DNA of 42,266 nucleotides, from positions 1 through 42,266 of the forward strand of contig JAUXTU010000092.1 in NCBI GenBank assembly GCA_030679145.1, written 5' to 3'. Origin of the DNA: Bacteroidota bacterium (GTDB lineage: Bacteria; Bacteroidota; Ignavibacteria; UBA10030; UBA8401). The notes below the pieces were generated by a model. That model saw only the letters and a list, made by a program, of their open reading frames with translations, was not told the DNA's origin and searched no databases. This document shows, in pieces, positions 25,164 to 32,610 of this stretch. The position numbers and the translations under genes were made by a program. The number at the start of each line of letters is the position of its first letter. Position 1 is the stretch's first letter.

Positions 25164-25733
25164 TTATTCGGGAATGTAATGACATTTTCTGCAGCGAGCC
25201 TCATATGAATCTGCAGCGCCGACCACAACACGATCAGCATTTGCAACTTTTCGTTGAGTTCTATCTGCCGGGTTTCCACAAACAACACAGATTGCCAATG
25301 TCTTTGTAATGTATTCTGCAGCAGCTAATAATTGGGGAACAGGTTCAAATGGAACACCACGATAATCTTGATCCAAACCTGCAACGATAACACGCTTACC
25401 TTCATTGGCAAGTTTTTCACAAACACCAAGAACAGCCATATCAAAAAATTGTACCTCATCGATGCCGACAACTTGCGCATCTTTTGCAAGAACAAGAATT
25501 TCTTCTGCTTTATCAATAACTACTGATTCGAGTGATTGAGTGTTATGAGAAACAATTTGATTTGAGGAATAACGATTGTCAATGCGAGGCTTGAAAATGA
25601 TTACTTTTTGTCGTGCAATTTGGGCTCTGCGGAGTCTTCGGATCAATTCTTCAGTCTTTCCGCTGAACATACATCCTGCGACGACTTCGATCCATCCAAT
25701 ATTCTTTGGTGCTTGATGTTGAGTAACTTCCAT
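25164..25733 (-). CDS. tdk: Thymidine kinase (type II)
   Basis: This 189-residue enzyme phosphorylates thymidine with ATP in pyrimidine salvage. The P-loop [11 protein letters not shown] covers residues 20-30, the catalytic Glu lies in GIDEVQFFD, and the zinc-binding lasso has CVVCG and CRKCHYIPE. It is the first gene of the nucleoside-salvage unit and is preceded by a good promoter at 25781-25809. The transporter starts 37 bases after its stop. Confidence 0.96.
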   Translation of the reverse strand: MEVTQHQAPKNIGWIEVVAGCMFSGKTEELIRRLRRAQIARQKVIIFKPRIDNRYSSNQIVSHNTQSLESVVIDKAEEILVLAKDAQVVGIDEVQFFDMAVLGVCEKLANEGKRVIVAGLDQDYRGVPFEPVPQLLAAAEYITKTLAICVVCGNPADRTQRKVANADRVVVGAADSYEARCRKCHYIPE

Positions 25734-25780
25734 AAAATTAAAACGTGATAAATGATTATTCTTTTAGTGAACTACGAAAG

Positions 25781-25809
25781 AATATAGATAAAACACGTTC
25801 TAATTTCAA
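25781..25809 (-). promoter_or_regulatory. Sigma70-type promoter of the tdk-CNT-punA unit
   Basis: On the minus strand TTGAAA (25809-25804), a 17-base spacer and TATATT (25786-25781). The predicted start near 25774 gives a leader of about 41 bases. Confidence 0.75.
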
Positions 25810-25812
25810 AGG

Positions 25813-25845
25813 AAAAACAAGAATGTCGCACCCTAAACCATTCTT
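25813..25845 (-). terminator. Weak terminator after the metallophosphoesterase gene
   Basis: AAGAATG and CATTCTT form a 7-bp stem with a 13-base loop on the minus strand, followed by GTTTTT. The stem begins in the stop codon of the phosphoesterase and ends next to the tdk -35 box. Confidence 0.5.
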
Positions 25846-27064
25846 ATGCAAGAGTAATAACTGTTAACTCCGGGGGACAATTTATTCTAAATGGAATTCC
25901 AACCGAACCAATACCTTTGTTGACATACAGTTGAGATTTATCAAGAGTATATAATCCTGCAATATACTTTGAAGCAAATGCGGCAAGTGAAATTGGGGTT
26001 CCATCAACTTTTCCAAATACGACCTGACCACCATGGGTATGTCCACTTAGGGTTAGGTCAATTCCAAGATTTTTCGCATTAGAAAAATAATATGGTTTAT
26101 GACAGAGGAGAATTTTTGGTTGATCATTTTTCACAAATGACAGCGCCCTGATCATATAGTCATCCGGTTTCACATTTCTCCCTATATCATCCACACCGAT
26201 CAGATTAAAGAAAGAATTATCTTTTTCGATCTTTATAGCATCATTCCGTAAAAGTTTTATACCACATTCATCAACCTTTTTAGCTACTAGTTCTACATCT
26301 TTTGCAAAATAATCATGATTACCGAGGCAGCCATAAACTCCATTCGGAGATTTTAAATTAGAGAAGGCTTCAGCAAATTGATACACTTCCTCGGTCTGAC
26401 TATTCACAAAATCACCCGTAACGACAATAAGATCGGTTTTCAGTGCATTCATCGCGCTAACATACCCGTCCATATCTTCTTTATTCATAAAAACGCTGGA
26501 ATGAATATCGCTCATCATGCCTATTGTAAATCCTTTAAACTGTTCGGGTAGGTTTGGGATCATTATAGTTTTATTGATCACTTCAAAATCATTTCCGTTT
26601 ACTGCTCCGGCAGTTGCACCCACAAAAGAATATGCAGAAAGTCCAATAACACCTTTTTGTAAAAATGATCGGCGCGACGCATCAAATTTCTTGAAACCAG
26701 AAGTTTCTTTCATGGAATTTACTTTCAATTTTATAATTGGATGGACAGTTAATGCATGATATGACAGATTGAATGGTAGCTTTATTACATTGATTATTAA
26801 TAATACGATGAAGATAAAAAGAGTTGCAATATGCCATATAAAAAACGGTACAAGCACAGCTAAAATATCTTGCGAAAAATGTGTCAATTGCCAAATATAA
26901 AAATACACAAAAATTAATGGCAAATTAGAACCTACAAAAATTGGAATCAAAGCTTTTTCGAACCAAACAGGAAGTATATTAATTTGACGAAGATATTTCC
27001 TGAATCGAAAGAACAGGTATATCTGCCCAGTAAGAATGAAGATTGTTATCCAGATTCTAAACAT
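25844..27064 (-). CDS. Membrane-anchored calcineurin-like metallophosphoesterase
   Basis: This 406-residue protein has three N-terminal helices (about 3-20, 38-60, 68-98), then a twin-arginine-like SRRSFLQKGVIG at 130-141 with a fourth hydrophobic stretch to about 155. The phosphoesterase domain at about 176-405 has the five metal motifs: D186-I-H188, GDFVN with D218, GNHD with N249/H250, the HKP His, and GHTHGGQ. Relatives (YkuE/YaeI-type) act on UDP-sugar lipids or phospholipid head groups; the substrate here is unknown. The catalytic domain probably lies outside the cytoplasmic membrane. It is divergent from secG. Confidence 0.88.
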   Translation of the reverse strand: MFRIWITIFILTGQIYLFFRFRKYLRQINILPVWFEKALIPIFVGSNLPLIFVYFYIWQLTHFSQDILAVLVPFFIWHIATLFIFIVLLIINVIKLPFNLSYHALTVHPIIKLKVNSMKETSGFKKFDASRRSFLQKGVIGLSAYSFVGATAGAVNGNDFEVINKTIMIPNLPEQFKGFTIGMMSDIHSSVFMNKEDMDGYVSAMNALKTDLIVVTGDFVNSQTEEVYQFAEAFSNLKSPNGVYGCLGNHDYFAKDVELVAKKVDECGIKLLRNDAIKIEKDNSFFNLIGVDDIGRNVKPDDYMIRALSFVKNDQPKILLCHKPYYFSNAKNLGIDLTLSGHTHGGQVVFGKVDGTPISLAAFASKYIAGLYTLDKSQLYVNKGIGSVGIPFRINCPPELTVITLA

Positions 27065-27078
27065 ACAAATAGTAATTC

Positions 27079-27107
27079 TTGATTTTAGCTAACTTTTTTG
27101 CTAAGTT
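27079..27107 (+). promoter_or_regulatory. Sigma70-like promoter of secG
   Basis: TTGATT at 27079-27084, a 17-base spacer and TAAGTT at 27102-27107. Its -10 box overlaps that of the opposite promoter at 27103-27131. Confidence 0.45.
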
Positions 27108-27131
27108 ATACCACTTAATTTTTATTATCAA
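27103..27131 (-). promoter_or_regulatory. Sigma70-like promoter of the metallophosphoesterase gene
   Basis: On the minus strand TTGATA (27131-27126), a 17-base spacer and TAACTT (27108-27103). The -10 boxes of the two divergent promoters share five bases. Confidence 0.45.
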
Positions 27132-27148
27132 CCTTTATTAGGAACACA

Positions 27149-27481
27149 ATGTATACGTTTTTAGTTCTTGCAGAAATTATCATCGCATTTCTTCTTATCA
27201 TAGTAATATTAATGCAAAACAGCAAAGGTGGCGGACTTTCTGCCGGTATGGGTGGCGGAAATATTGGAACTGTATTCGGAGTTCGTCGCGCTTCAGATTT
27301 CCTATCACAAGCAACAACATATCTTGCTGCTGCATTTATTATCATTGCTCTTGCAGTAAATCTGTTCTTTTTACCCGGGAAAGGTAAGACGCAAGAAAGT
27401 GTTATTCAAAGCGGACAGACACAAAGTGTTCCTGCACCGCAGATTCCTGCTCAGACTCAACCACAACAATCAAATCCATAA
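27149..27481 (+). CDS. secG: Preprotein translocase subunit SecG
   Basis: This 110-residue protein has the SecG plan: a first helix at about 3-20, a cytoplasmic loop with the conserved LMQNSKGGGLSAGMGGG segment and FGVRRASDFL, and a second helix at about 54-72. The tail is rich in Gln, Pro and Ser. SecG assists SecYE during protein export. An AGGA ribosome site precedes the ATG. A terminator follows at once. Confidence 0.95.
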   Translation: MYTFLVLAEIIIAFLLIIVILMQNSKGGGLSAGMGGGNIGTVFGVRRASDFLSQATTYLAAAFIIIALAVNLFFLPGKGKTQESVIQSGQTQSVPAPQIPAQTQPQQSNP

Positions 27482-27504
27482 AAATATTTGATCACAAATT
27501 TATG

Positions 27505-27536
27505 AAGCCCATAGGTAATTCACTATGGGCTTTTTC
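27505..27536 (+). terminator. Rho-independent terminator after secG
   Basis: AAGCCCATAG at 27505-27514 pairs with CTATGGGCTT at 27523-27532 around an 8-base loop, followed by a run of T. The 3' arm lies at the beginning of the next open frame. Confidence 0.85.
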
Positions 27537-27539
27537 ATT

Positions 27540-28781
27540 ATGCTCAAACGATATCCGATAATAGTATCCGCATTCTTTTGTTATTCATTCTTTCTTTCGG
27601 CACAAACGAAACCTGAATGGACAAACACCCAAAAGAATACAATTAGTAGGGCGTTCTATTACGGCATTGGAACCTCTCAAGTTTCACCGGATGAAGCAGA
27701 TACAAGAGCGTTCATTGAATTTTCCCGTAACGTAGAATTGAAAGTTAAAAGCATCTTTCAACAGCAGGTAACTGAAGAGGGAAAAGACTTTTCTGAACGG
27801 ACAAATATTACAACTGAATTGATTTCCGATGTAAGCCTGAAGGGAATAGCAATCACTGAGCGTTTTGCTGACACAACATCAAAAGCATTTTTCAGTTTAA
27901 TTCAATACCGAAAGACAGAATATGACTCGATGGTGTTATTTCAGATTGAACGTGAAGTTGTGTTGATGAAAGTTCGAAATAAAATGATTGAAGAAAAACG
28001 ACAGGAAGAATTACGATCACAAAAAGTGAAGAATCAGCAGGAAGAAGATCGAAAAAAGGAAGAGCTTCGTGCTAAACAAGAAGAATTAACCATTGAACAA
28101 AAGCGTCAGCAGCAAAAAGATCAAGAGGCTGAGTTACACAAAAAAATGTATGGTGAATTTCTGAAAACCCCACCACCGGAAAAAGTTGTATCACTGCGAA
28201 ACGGGGAAATCTCTAACGGTGAAAACTCCTTGATGCTCAAAGCTGGTCTTGCACCATTACGGTTTAACGGTGGGTTCTATGCACGTCGTTTTTGGGTGTT
28301 TGAACTTGCGGGAAGTGCCACTTCTCGAAACGGTAAATTGAATCAAGAAGAAGGATTCTTCAAAATCCAGATTCTGCCCCGGGTGGGTGAATTCACTAAA
28401 ACATCACTTGCGATTGGGGCAGTACAGGCAGTTGGGCTGATTGCTGATAGCGGATATAGTTTTAAACGTTCAAAATATTCATTGTTTGTTGCCGGAAATA
28501 TATCAATCCCTGAATATGCTTATTCAACATTTTCGTTCTATGGTGACAAACGGAAAATATCTTTCGGTGTAACAACAAATCCATTCTATTCACAATTCAA
28601 ACATCATCTTGGATTTGTTTTGGAAGCGAATACTGTATTCGATAAGGATTTTAGAAACAGCAAAGGAAATACTTTCGTTATCAATGGCGGTATCAGGTTG
28701 CAAGCAAGTGAATCACTTTCAACTCAACTGGTATATGAAGATTATGAACAACTGAATCTTACTTTAGAATTTCAATTTTGA
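27540..28781 (+). CDS. Secreted LPP20-like, coiled-coil and beta-barrel protein
   Basis: This 413-residue protein starts at the ATG at 27540; an ATG at 27525 adds five residues and lies in the terminator. Residues 1-21 form a signal peptide ending SAQ. Residues 25-150 (PEWT......YYGIGTS....ADT.A..E) resemble LPP20-type lipoprotein domains, but there is no lipobox Cys. A strongly charged Gln/Glu/Lys coiled coil covers about 145-205. The C-terminal half (about 225-413) alternates aromatic strands and ends in LEFQF, like an outer-membrane beta barrel. The family is unknown. A periplasm-spanning outer-membrane anchor is plausible but inferred. Confidence 0.75.
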   Translation: MLKRYPIIVSAFFCYSFFLSAQTKPEWTNTQKNTISRAFYYGIGTSQVSPDEADTRAFIEFSRNVELKVKSIFQQQVTEEGKDFSERTNITTELISDVSLKGIAITERFADTTSKAFFSLIQYRKTEYDSMVLFQIEREVVLMKVRNKMIEEKRQEELRSQKVKNQQEEDRKKEELRAKQEELTIEQKRQQQKDQEAELHKKMYGEFLKTPPPEKVVSLRNGEISNGENSLMLKAGLAPLRFNGGFYARRFWVFELAGSATSRNGKLNQEEGFFKIQILPRVGEFTKTSLAIGAVQAVGLIADSGYSFKRSKYSLFVAGNISIPEYAYSTFSFYGDKRKISFGVTTNPFYSQFKHHLGFVLEANTVFDKDFRNSKGNTFVINGGIRLQASESLSTQLVYEDYEQLNLTLEFQF

Positions 28782-28805
28782 AAAACGTACAATTTTTTTT
28801 ATATT
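28778..28805 (+). promoter_or_regulatory. Sigma70-like promoter of tRNA-Lys
   Basis: TTGAAA at 28778-28783, a 16-base spacer and TATATT at 28800-28805. The tRNA 5' end is 12 bases beyond the -10 box. The -35 box overlaps the stop codon of the upstream gene. Confidence 0.6.
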
Positions 28806-28817
28806 CAATACATTAAT

Positions 28818-28890
28818 GCATTCGTAGCTCAATTGGCAGAGCAGGACACTCTTAATGTCAAGGTTGAAGGTTCGATTCCTTCCGAGTGCA
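28818..28890 (+). tRNA. tRNA-Lys, anticodon CTT
   Basis: The 73-base cloverleaf folds fully. The acceptor stem is GCATTCG with CGAGTGC (one T-G pair) and discriminator A. The D arm is GCTC/GAGC. The anticodon loop is CTCTTAA with CTT at positions 34-36, on a stem with a G-A mismatch at its top pair. The T arm is GAAGG/CCTTC with loop TTCGATT. The CCA end is not encoded. It reads AAG lysine codons. Confidence 0.95.
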
Positions 28891-28897
28891 CAAGAAC

Positions 28898-28928
28898 AAA
28901 AAAATCCGAGTGTCACTCGGATTTTTTT
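28898..28928. terminator. Bidirectional terminator between tRNA-Lys and the acyl-CoA synthetase gene
   Basis: An A-tract, ATCCGAG, loop TGTCA, CTCGGAT and a T-tract form a stem usable on both strands. It begins 7 bases after the tRNA and precedes the convergent gene end at 28958. Confidence 0.88.
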
Positions 28929-28957
28929 GTTAGTACCACTTCTTTAGAATTTATTCT

Positions 28958-30655
28958 TTAATGTGAGATATAGAGATACCGTTTTATCTTTAGTGTAGGT
29001 GTCTTTTCAAAGGGCTCTTTTTGTTCGATAACTCGAGATATTTTAGAGAACCCTGAAACCTGTGTGTTAACGGAATGCTTTATATCGTCCAATAATTTTA
29101 AAATATGTTCGCGGGTCTTTGATTCGGTCTCTCCGGAATTCACAGCTTCTTGATCGAGCGATTCATAATCCAAAAATACACGGGCAACTAAAGAGTCACT
29201 TTCTTCATATACTAACGACTCCAAAACGTATTCCGCTTGATTAATGATTGATTCAATCGCTTCGGGGTATATATTCTCACCGCTTGGACCAAGAATAATA
29301 TTTTTCACTCGACCTCGAATTGCCAAATGATTTTTTTCGTCAAAGAAACCTAAATCGCCTGTTCGCAACCATCCATCGTTTGAAAGAACTTCAGCGGTAC
29401 GTTCCGGATCTTTGTAATACCCCTTCATTACGCTTGGTCCTCGGACAATGATCTCACCAATTTTTGTTTCGGAATTCGGATGGTCAATTTTTACATCTAA
29501 AGCCGGAATGACAAGTCCCGTTGAACGGAATCGCTGTATATGTGCAGGAGCACCAGATATTAATGGTGATGTTTCCGTCATTCCATATCCGATCGCATAA
29601 GGGAATTTAGCCTCGCGAAGAAATTGTTCGACTTCTGGAGCTAAAGCAGCACCACCGATTCCGAAAAACTTTAATGATCCGCCAAATGTCTCTTTCAGTT
29701 TTTTTCCGGCGAGTGAGTGTATTTTTTTTCTAAAATATGGTATTCCGGATAATATTCTCCCGATTAATTTTTTTCGTATTTGCGGCAGCACTTTTGTTTT
29801 ATATATTTTCTCAATGATCAATGGAACAACCAGCATAATTGTCGGACGGATCTTTAATAATGCGGGTAACAATACTGCCGCGGTTGGTGGTTTTCGTAGA
29901 TATGTTATTGAAGCTCCGCACATAATGGGCAAAACTAATCCTAAAGTGCATTCGTAAACGTGTGCAAGAGGAAGTATTGATAACAATCGATCACTCGGCA
30001 CCATTGGGGGAATATCATACGATGCTTGTGCATTCCATACAATGTTCTTATGTGTCAGTATTACGCCTTTAGAATGTCCTGTTGTTCCCGATGTGTAAAT
30101 AATTGCTGCAAGATCATCTTCTTTCGGTACTGTATGCTGGTATCCGGCAAGTTGAAGCGCAAGTGAACGAATTTTTCTCAATTCACGACTGCCATCGGAG
30201 ATCAACTGTTTTAGTGTTGTTCCATTTGTTTGATCTTCAATAAGAGATAATGTATCAAGAAGTATAAAAGCTAAGAAAGGAGAGCGGTCAATATCGTCAA
30301 GTTTTGCAGCAAGTCGTTCAGAAACAAAAAGTGCAGTGCATTCAGCATGGCGCAAAATATGATGAATCTCTGTTGTATGAAAGTCCGGAAGAATAGGGAC
30401 TGCAACACAACCCATTGTTGTTATCGCAAAGTAGGCAATTCCCCAATACGGTGAACTTTCGCCAATGATCGCTACACGATCACCCGGTGCCACACCGCGG
30501 TCACGTAATACATCAGAACAATGTTTTACTTGTTCACCAAATTCTTGATACGTAAAATGTGTTTCTCCAACATAGCCAAGAGCAGGTGTTTTTGAAAATT
30601 CCTGAATGGATCTATTATACAGCGAAGTAAGCGTTAACAGTGGAAGTGAAATCAC
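28958..30655 (-). CDS. AMP-forming long-chain fatty acid CoA ligase
   Basis: This protein of about 565 residues belongs to the ANL superfamily and activates fatty acids to acyl-CoA via acyl-AMP. The phosphate-binding loop IIYTSGTTGHSKGVILTHKN, the GYGMTETSP motif and the hinge GWLRTGDLGFFDEKN..IRGR.K..I are clear; the C-terminal lysine is probably in TLKIKR. A shortened middle gives it the look of the AAE13/FadD15-type bacterial group. The start is uncertain: a TTG at 30679 and a GTG at 30655 are both possible, and neither has a strong ribosome site. I use the GTG because homologues begin near LL.L...S...F..TPAL.Y. It may serve beta-oxidation or lipid recycling. Confidence 0.9.
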   Translation of the reverse strand: MISLPLLTLTSLYNRSIQEFSKTPALGYVGETHFTYQEFGEQVKHCSDVLRDRGVAPGDRVAIIGESSPYWGIAYFAITTMGCVAVPILPDFHTTEIHHILRHAECTALFVSERLAAKLDDIDRSPFLAFILLDTLSLIEDQTNGTTLKQLISDGSRELRKIRSLALQLAGYQHTVPKEDDLAAIIYTSGTTGHSKGVILTHKNIVWNAQASYDIPPMVPSDRLLSILPLAHVYECTLGLVLPIMCGASITYLRKPPTAAVLLPALLKIRPTIMLVVPLIIEKIYKTKVLPQIRKKLIGRILSGIPYFRKKIHSLAGKKLKETFGGSLKFFGIGGAALAPEVEQFLREAKFPYAIGYGMTETSPLISGAPAHIQRFRSTGLVIPALDVKIDHPNSETKIGEIIVRGPSVMKGYYKDPERTAEVLSNDGWLRTGDLGFFDEKNHLAIRGRVKNIILGPSGENIYPEAIESIINQAEYVLESLVYEESDSLVARVFLDYESLDQEAVNSGETESKTREHILKLLDDIKHSVNTQVSGFSKISRVIEQKEPFEKTPTLKIKRYLYISH

Positions 30656-30679
30656 AAAATTCTCGCGGCAATGAATCAA

Positions 30680-31048
30680 AATTGAAATTTACATATGTGA
30701 ATGATAATGAGAATTAGAAAAGGAGGCAAGCAATTGTAGAAAAACAAAAACCATTGCAGACATCTTTGTCAGTAATAGCTTTTAGAAGTAAAAAATTATA
30801 AAGGAATTGTTCATTTTTAGTTTTCGAGAGTATTGATTATACATTTATGAAGTTTGGAATTCATTTGAACATAAATTTGAGAGATTACGTCAAGTTTATT
30901 TCTATTCTAATTATTATCTGAGAAGATAACATCTTTCGAACATTTTAATCAATACTGACCGCATATATTTAATACTTATTTTATTTAATAAAATTTCTTT
31001 GTATAGTGATATGAAAAATCAATTATTTTGTAATAGACAAATAATTAT
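30680..31048. other. AT-rich intergenic region
   Basis: I see no coding region of convincing size here. The stretch at 30699-30712 (TGATAATGAGAAT) resembles part of a Fur-type box. TATAGT at 31002-31007 may be a -10 box for the gene at 31049, without a convincing -35 box. A 13-codon open frame at 31011-31052 ends in an ATGA overlap with that gene. Confidence 0.5.
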
Positions 31049-31052
31049 ATGA
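31011..31052 (+). CDS. Possible 13-residue upstream open reading frame
   Basis: An ATG at 31011 opens the frame MKNQLFCNRQIII and its TGA overlaps the ATG of the next gene (ATGA), an arrangement that would couple translation. There is no ribosome site and no attenuator hairpin, so it could be chance in AT-rich DNA. Confidence 0.25.
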   Translation: MKNQLFCNRQIII

Positions 31053-31924
31053 AAAAATTCTCTTATTCAGTTATTCTTCAGCAAAAAGGGGATCAACCAA
31101 AAACTGAGGGGGATACATTTGAAACCTATAGAAGTTTTGTTGACAACGGGATTCAAACCGCACTGACTGAATTAGACAAAGTAAGATCGGATACAATTCA
31201 AAAAAATGGAACAATCCTCCGGGGCGGTTTGGGTCATTTCCTTTCAACACCACTAAAATCAGACACAGATGAGATTATTCGCCTTATTCGTGATAATATT
31301 GAGAATACTGTTCAGCAATTAGATGCAGCGGCAATTCTCTCATCGGTTGAACACACACTGTGGAAAATCATTGAACCGCAAAATGTACCACTACATCGTC
31401 AATTAGTCGGAGTTGTTAAGCGATTGCTAAAAAACGGCCGGACAATTTTAGCTGATGCAGGCTGTCAATTTGGTAAGAATTCGGGAGAAACGATTTTTTC
31501 TAAATTTTCATTTAATGGGTTTGCAACGGCTCAATCATTAAAAACAATCATCGATCAATTTAGGAGTCAACAAACACTTGAAGTAATTAACGGGACATTA
31601 TCAAGCACCATTACCGCAATAGAAGAGGGTGAAAGCATTGAAAAATTTATCGTTCAAATAGATTTTGATGCTCCGAACGATTTGGTTATTTCACAATTGC
31701 TTGAAAGAATACCCGTGATGTTGGATCAATTTGGAATTAAGAATTTTATTGTTTCAAAACAATCGCTTCATGGCGGAGTTGGGGGCGAATATCAAATTCA
31801 ATTTAAGATGAATATCGATAAGTATCCTCTTGGAACAGTGATTATGTCGTTAGTAGGAGATAGTGAAGAGTTAGAAGAGGCAATTACAGTTCATGGTTCA
31901 TTAATAGTTTTAGAACAGATATAA
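31049..31924 (+). CDS. Conserved-looking protein of unknown family
   Basis: I do not recognise this 291-residue protein. It has no signal peptide or membrane segment. Residues 1-25 look like a beta hairpin (FSYSVILQQKG). About 30-150 are mostly helical, including GGLGHFLSTPL and a basic stretch VVKRLLKNGRTIL. A short GCQFGKNSGE loop near 139-148 may be functional. The last third is alpha/beta, with a strand-helix pattern (KFIVQIDFDAPNDLVISQLLERIPVML) and ends in TVHGSLIVLEQI. Codon use resembles the neighbours. Nth follows 29 bases downstream. The good length and regular secondary structure make it a real gene. Confidence 0.75.
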   Translation: MKKFSYSVILQQKGDQPKTEGDTFETYRSFVDNGIQTALTELDKVRSDTIQKNGTILRGGLGHFLSTPLKSDTDEIIRLIRDNIENTVQQLDAAAILSSVEHTLWKIIEPQNVPLHRQLVGVVKRLLKNGRTILADAGCQFGKNSGETIFSKFSFNGFATAQSLKTIIDQFRSQQTLEVINGTLSSTITAIEEGESIEKFIVQIDFDAPNDLVISQLLERIPVMLDQFGIKNFIVSKQSLHGGVGGEYQIQFKMNIDKYPLGTVIMSLVGDSEELEEAITVHGSLIVLEQI

Positions 31925-31953
31925 AAGAATTTATACACCAATTAATCTGATCA

Positions 31954-32601
31954 TTGAAAGAATCTGCCGAACAAAAGAAGAATAGAGCAACGGCTCTCTT
32001 CAAAATTCTCATAAAAGAATATCCTTCCGAGCAAACTGCACTACATTACGGAAATCCTTTTCAGCTACTTGTTGCTGTCATTTTATCGGCACAATGTACA
32101 GATGCGAGAGTTAATCTCGTAACACCACAGCTCTTTGCCCGATTCTCAACACCAAAAGATTTTGCTTCTGCTGATGTTAAAGAATTGGAAGATTTAATTC
32201 ACTCAACAGGATTCTACCATAATAAAGCAAAGAATATTATTGGCTGTTCAAAAGCATTAATAGAAAATCATAATTCAAAAGTTCCAGAAACGATGGAAGA
32301 GCTTTTTCTACTGCCAGGGGTTGGTAGAAAAACTGCAAATGTTGTTCTTGGTCAAGCATTCGGAAAGATTGAAGGCATTGTTGTTGATACGCATGTGATT
32401 AGACTTTCAAACCGATTAGGATTTACAAAAGAACTTGACGCAGTAAAGATCGAAAAAGATTTGATGCCGCTTATTCCTAAGAAACATTGGTATCATTTTT
32501 CGCATGCATTGATCTTCCACGGAAGAAAAATCTGCCCTGCAAGAAAACCTAAATGCGCTGAATGTAAAATTAGCTCGCATTGCCCTTCATCAACTGTATA
32601 G
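31954..32601 (+). CDS. nth: Endonuclease III (DNA glycosylase/AP lyase)
   Basis: This 215-residue base-excision repair enzyme removes oxidised pyrimidines. The helix-hairpin-helix LPGVGRKTA carries the catalytic K126, and D145 lies in VVDTHV. The C-terminal 4Fe-4S cluster uses C194, C201, C204 and C210 in the exact C-x6-C-x2-C-x5-C spacing. The start appears to be TTG at 31954, since no ATG occurs before the conserved core; no strong ribosome site is visible. The HD-domain gene follows after 9 bases. Confidence 0.95.
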   Translation: MKESAEQKKNRATALFKILIKEYPSEQTALHYGNPFQLLVAVILSAQCTDARVNLVTPQLFARFSTPKDFASADVKELEDLIHSTGFYHNKAKNIIGCSKALIENHNSKVPETMEELFLLPGVGRKTANVVLGQAFGKIEGIVVDTHVIRLSNRLGFTKELDAVKIEKDLMPLIPKKHWYHFSHALIFHGRKICPARKPKCAECKISSHCPSSTV

Positions 32602-32610
32602 GGAAAGAAT

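Noticed and set aside
30830-30955. Inverted repeat GTATTGATT ... AATCAATAC and a loose TTTATG/CATAAA palindrome at 30844-30875
   Set aside because: Short matches far apart in very AT-rich DNA; expected by chance.
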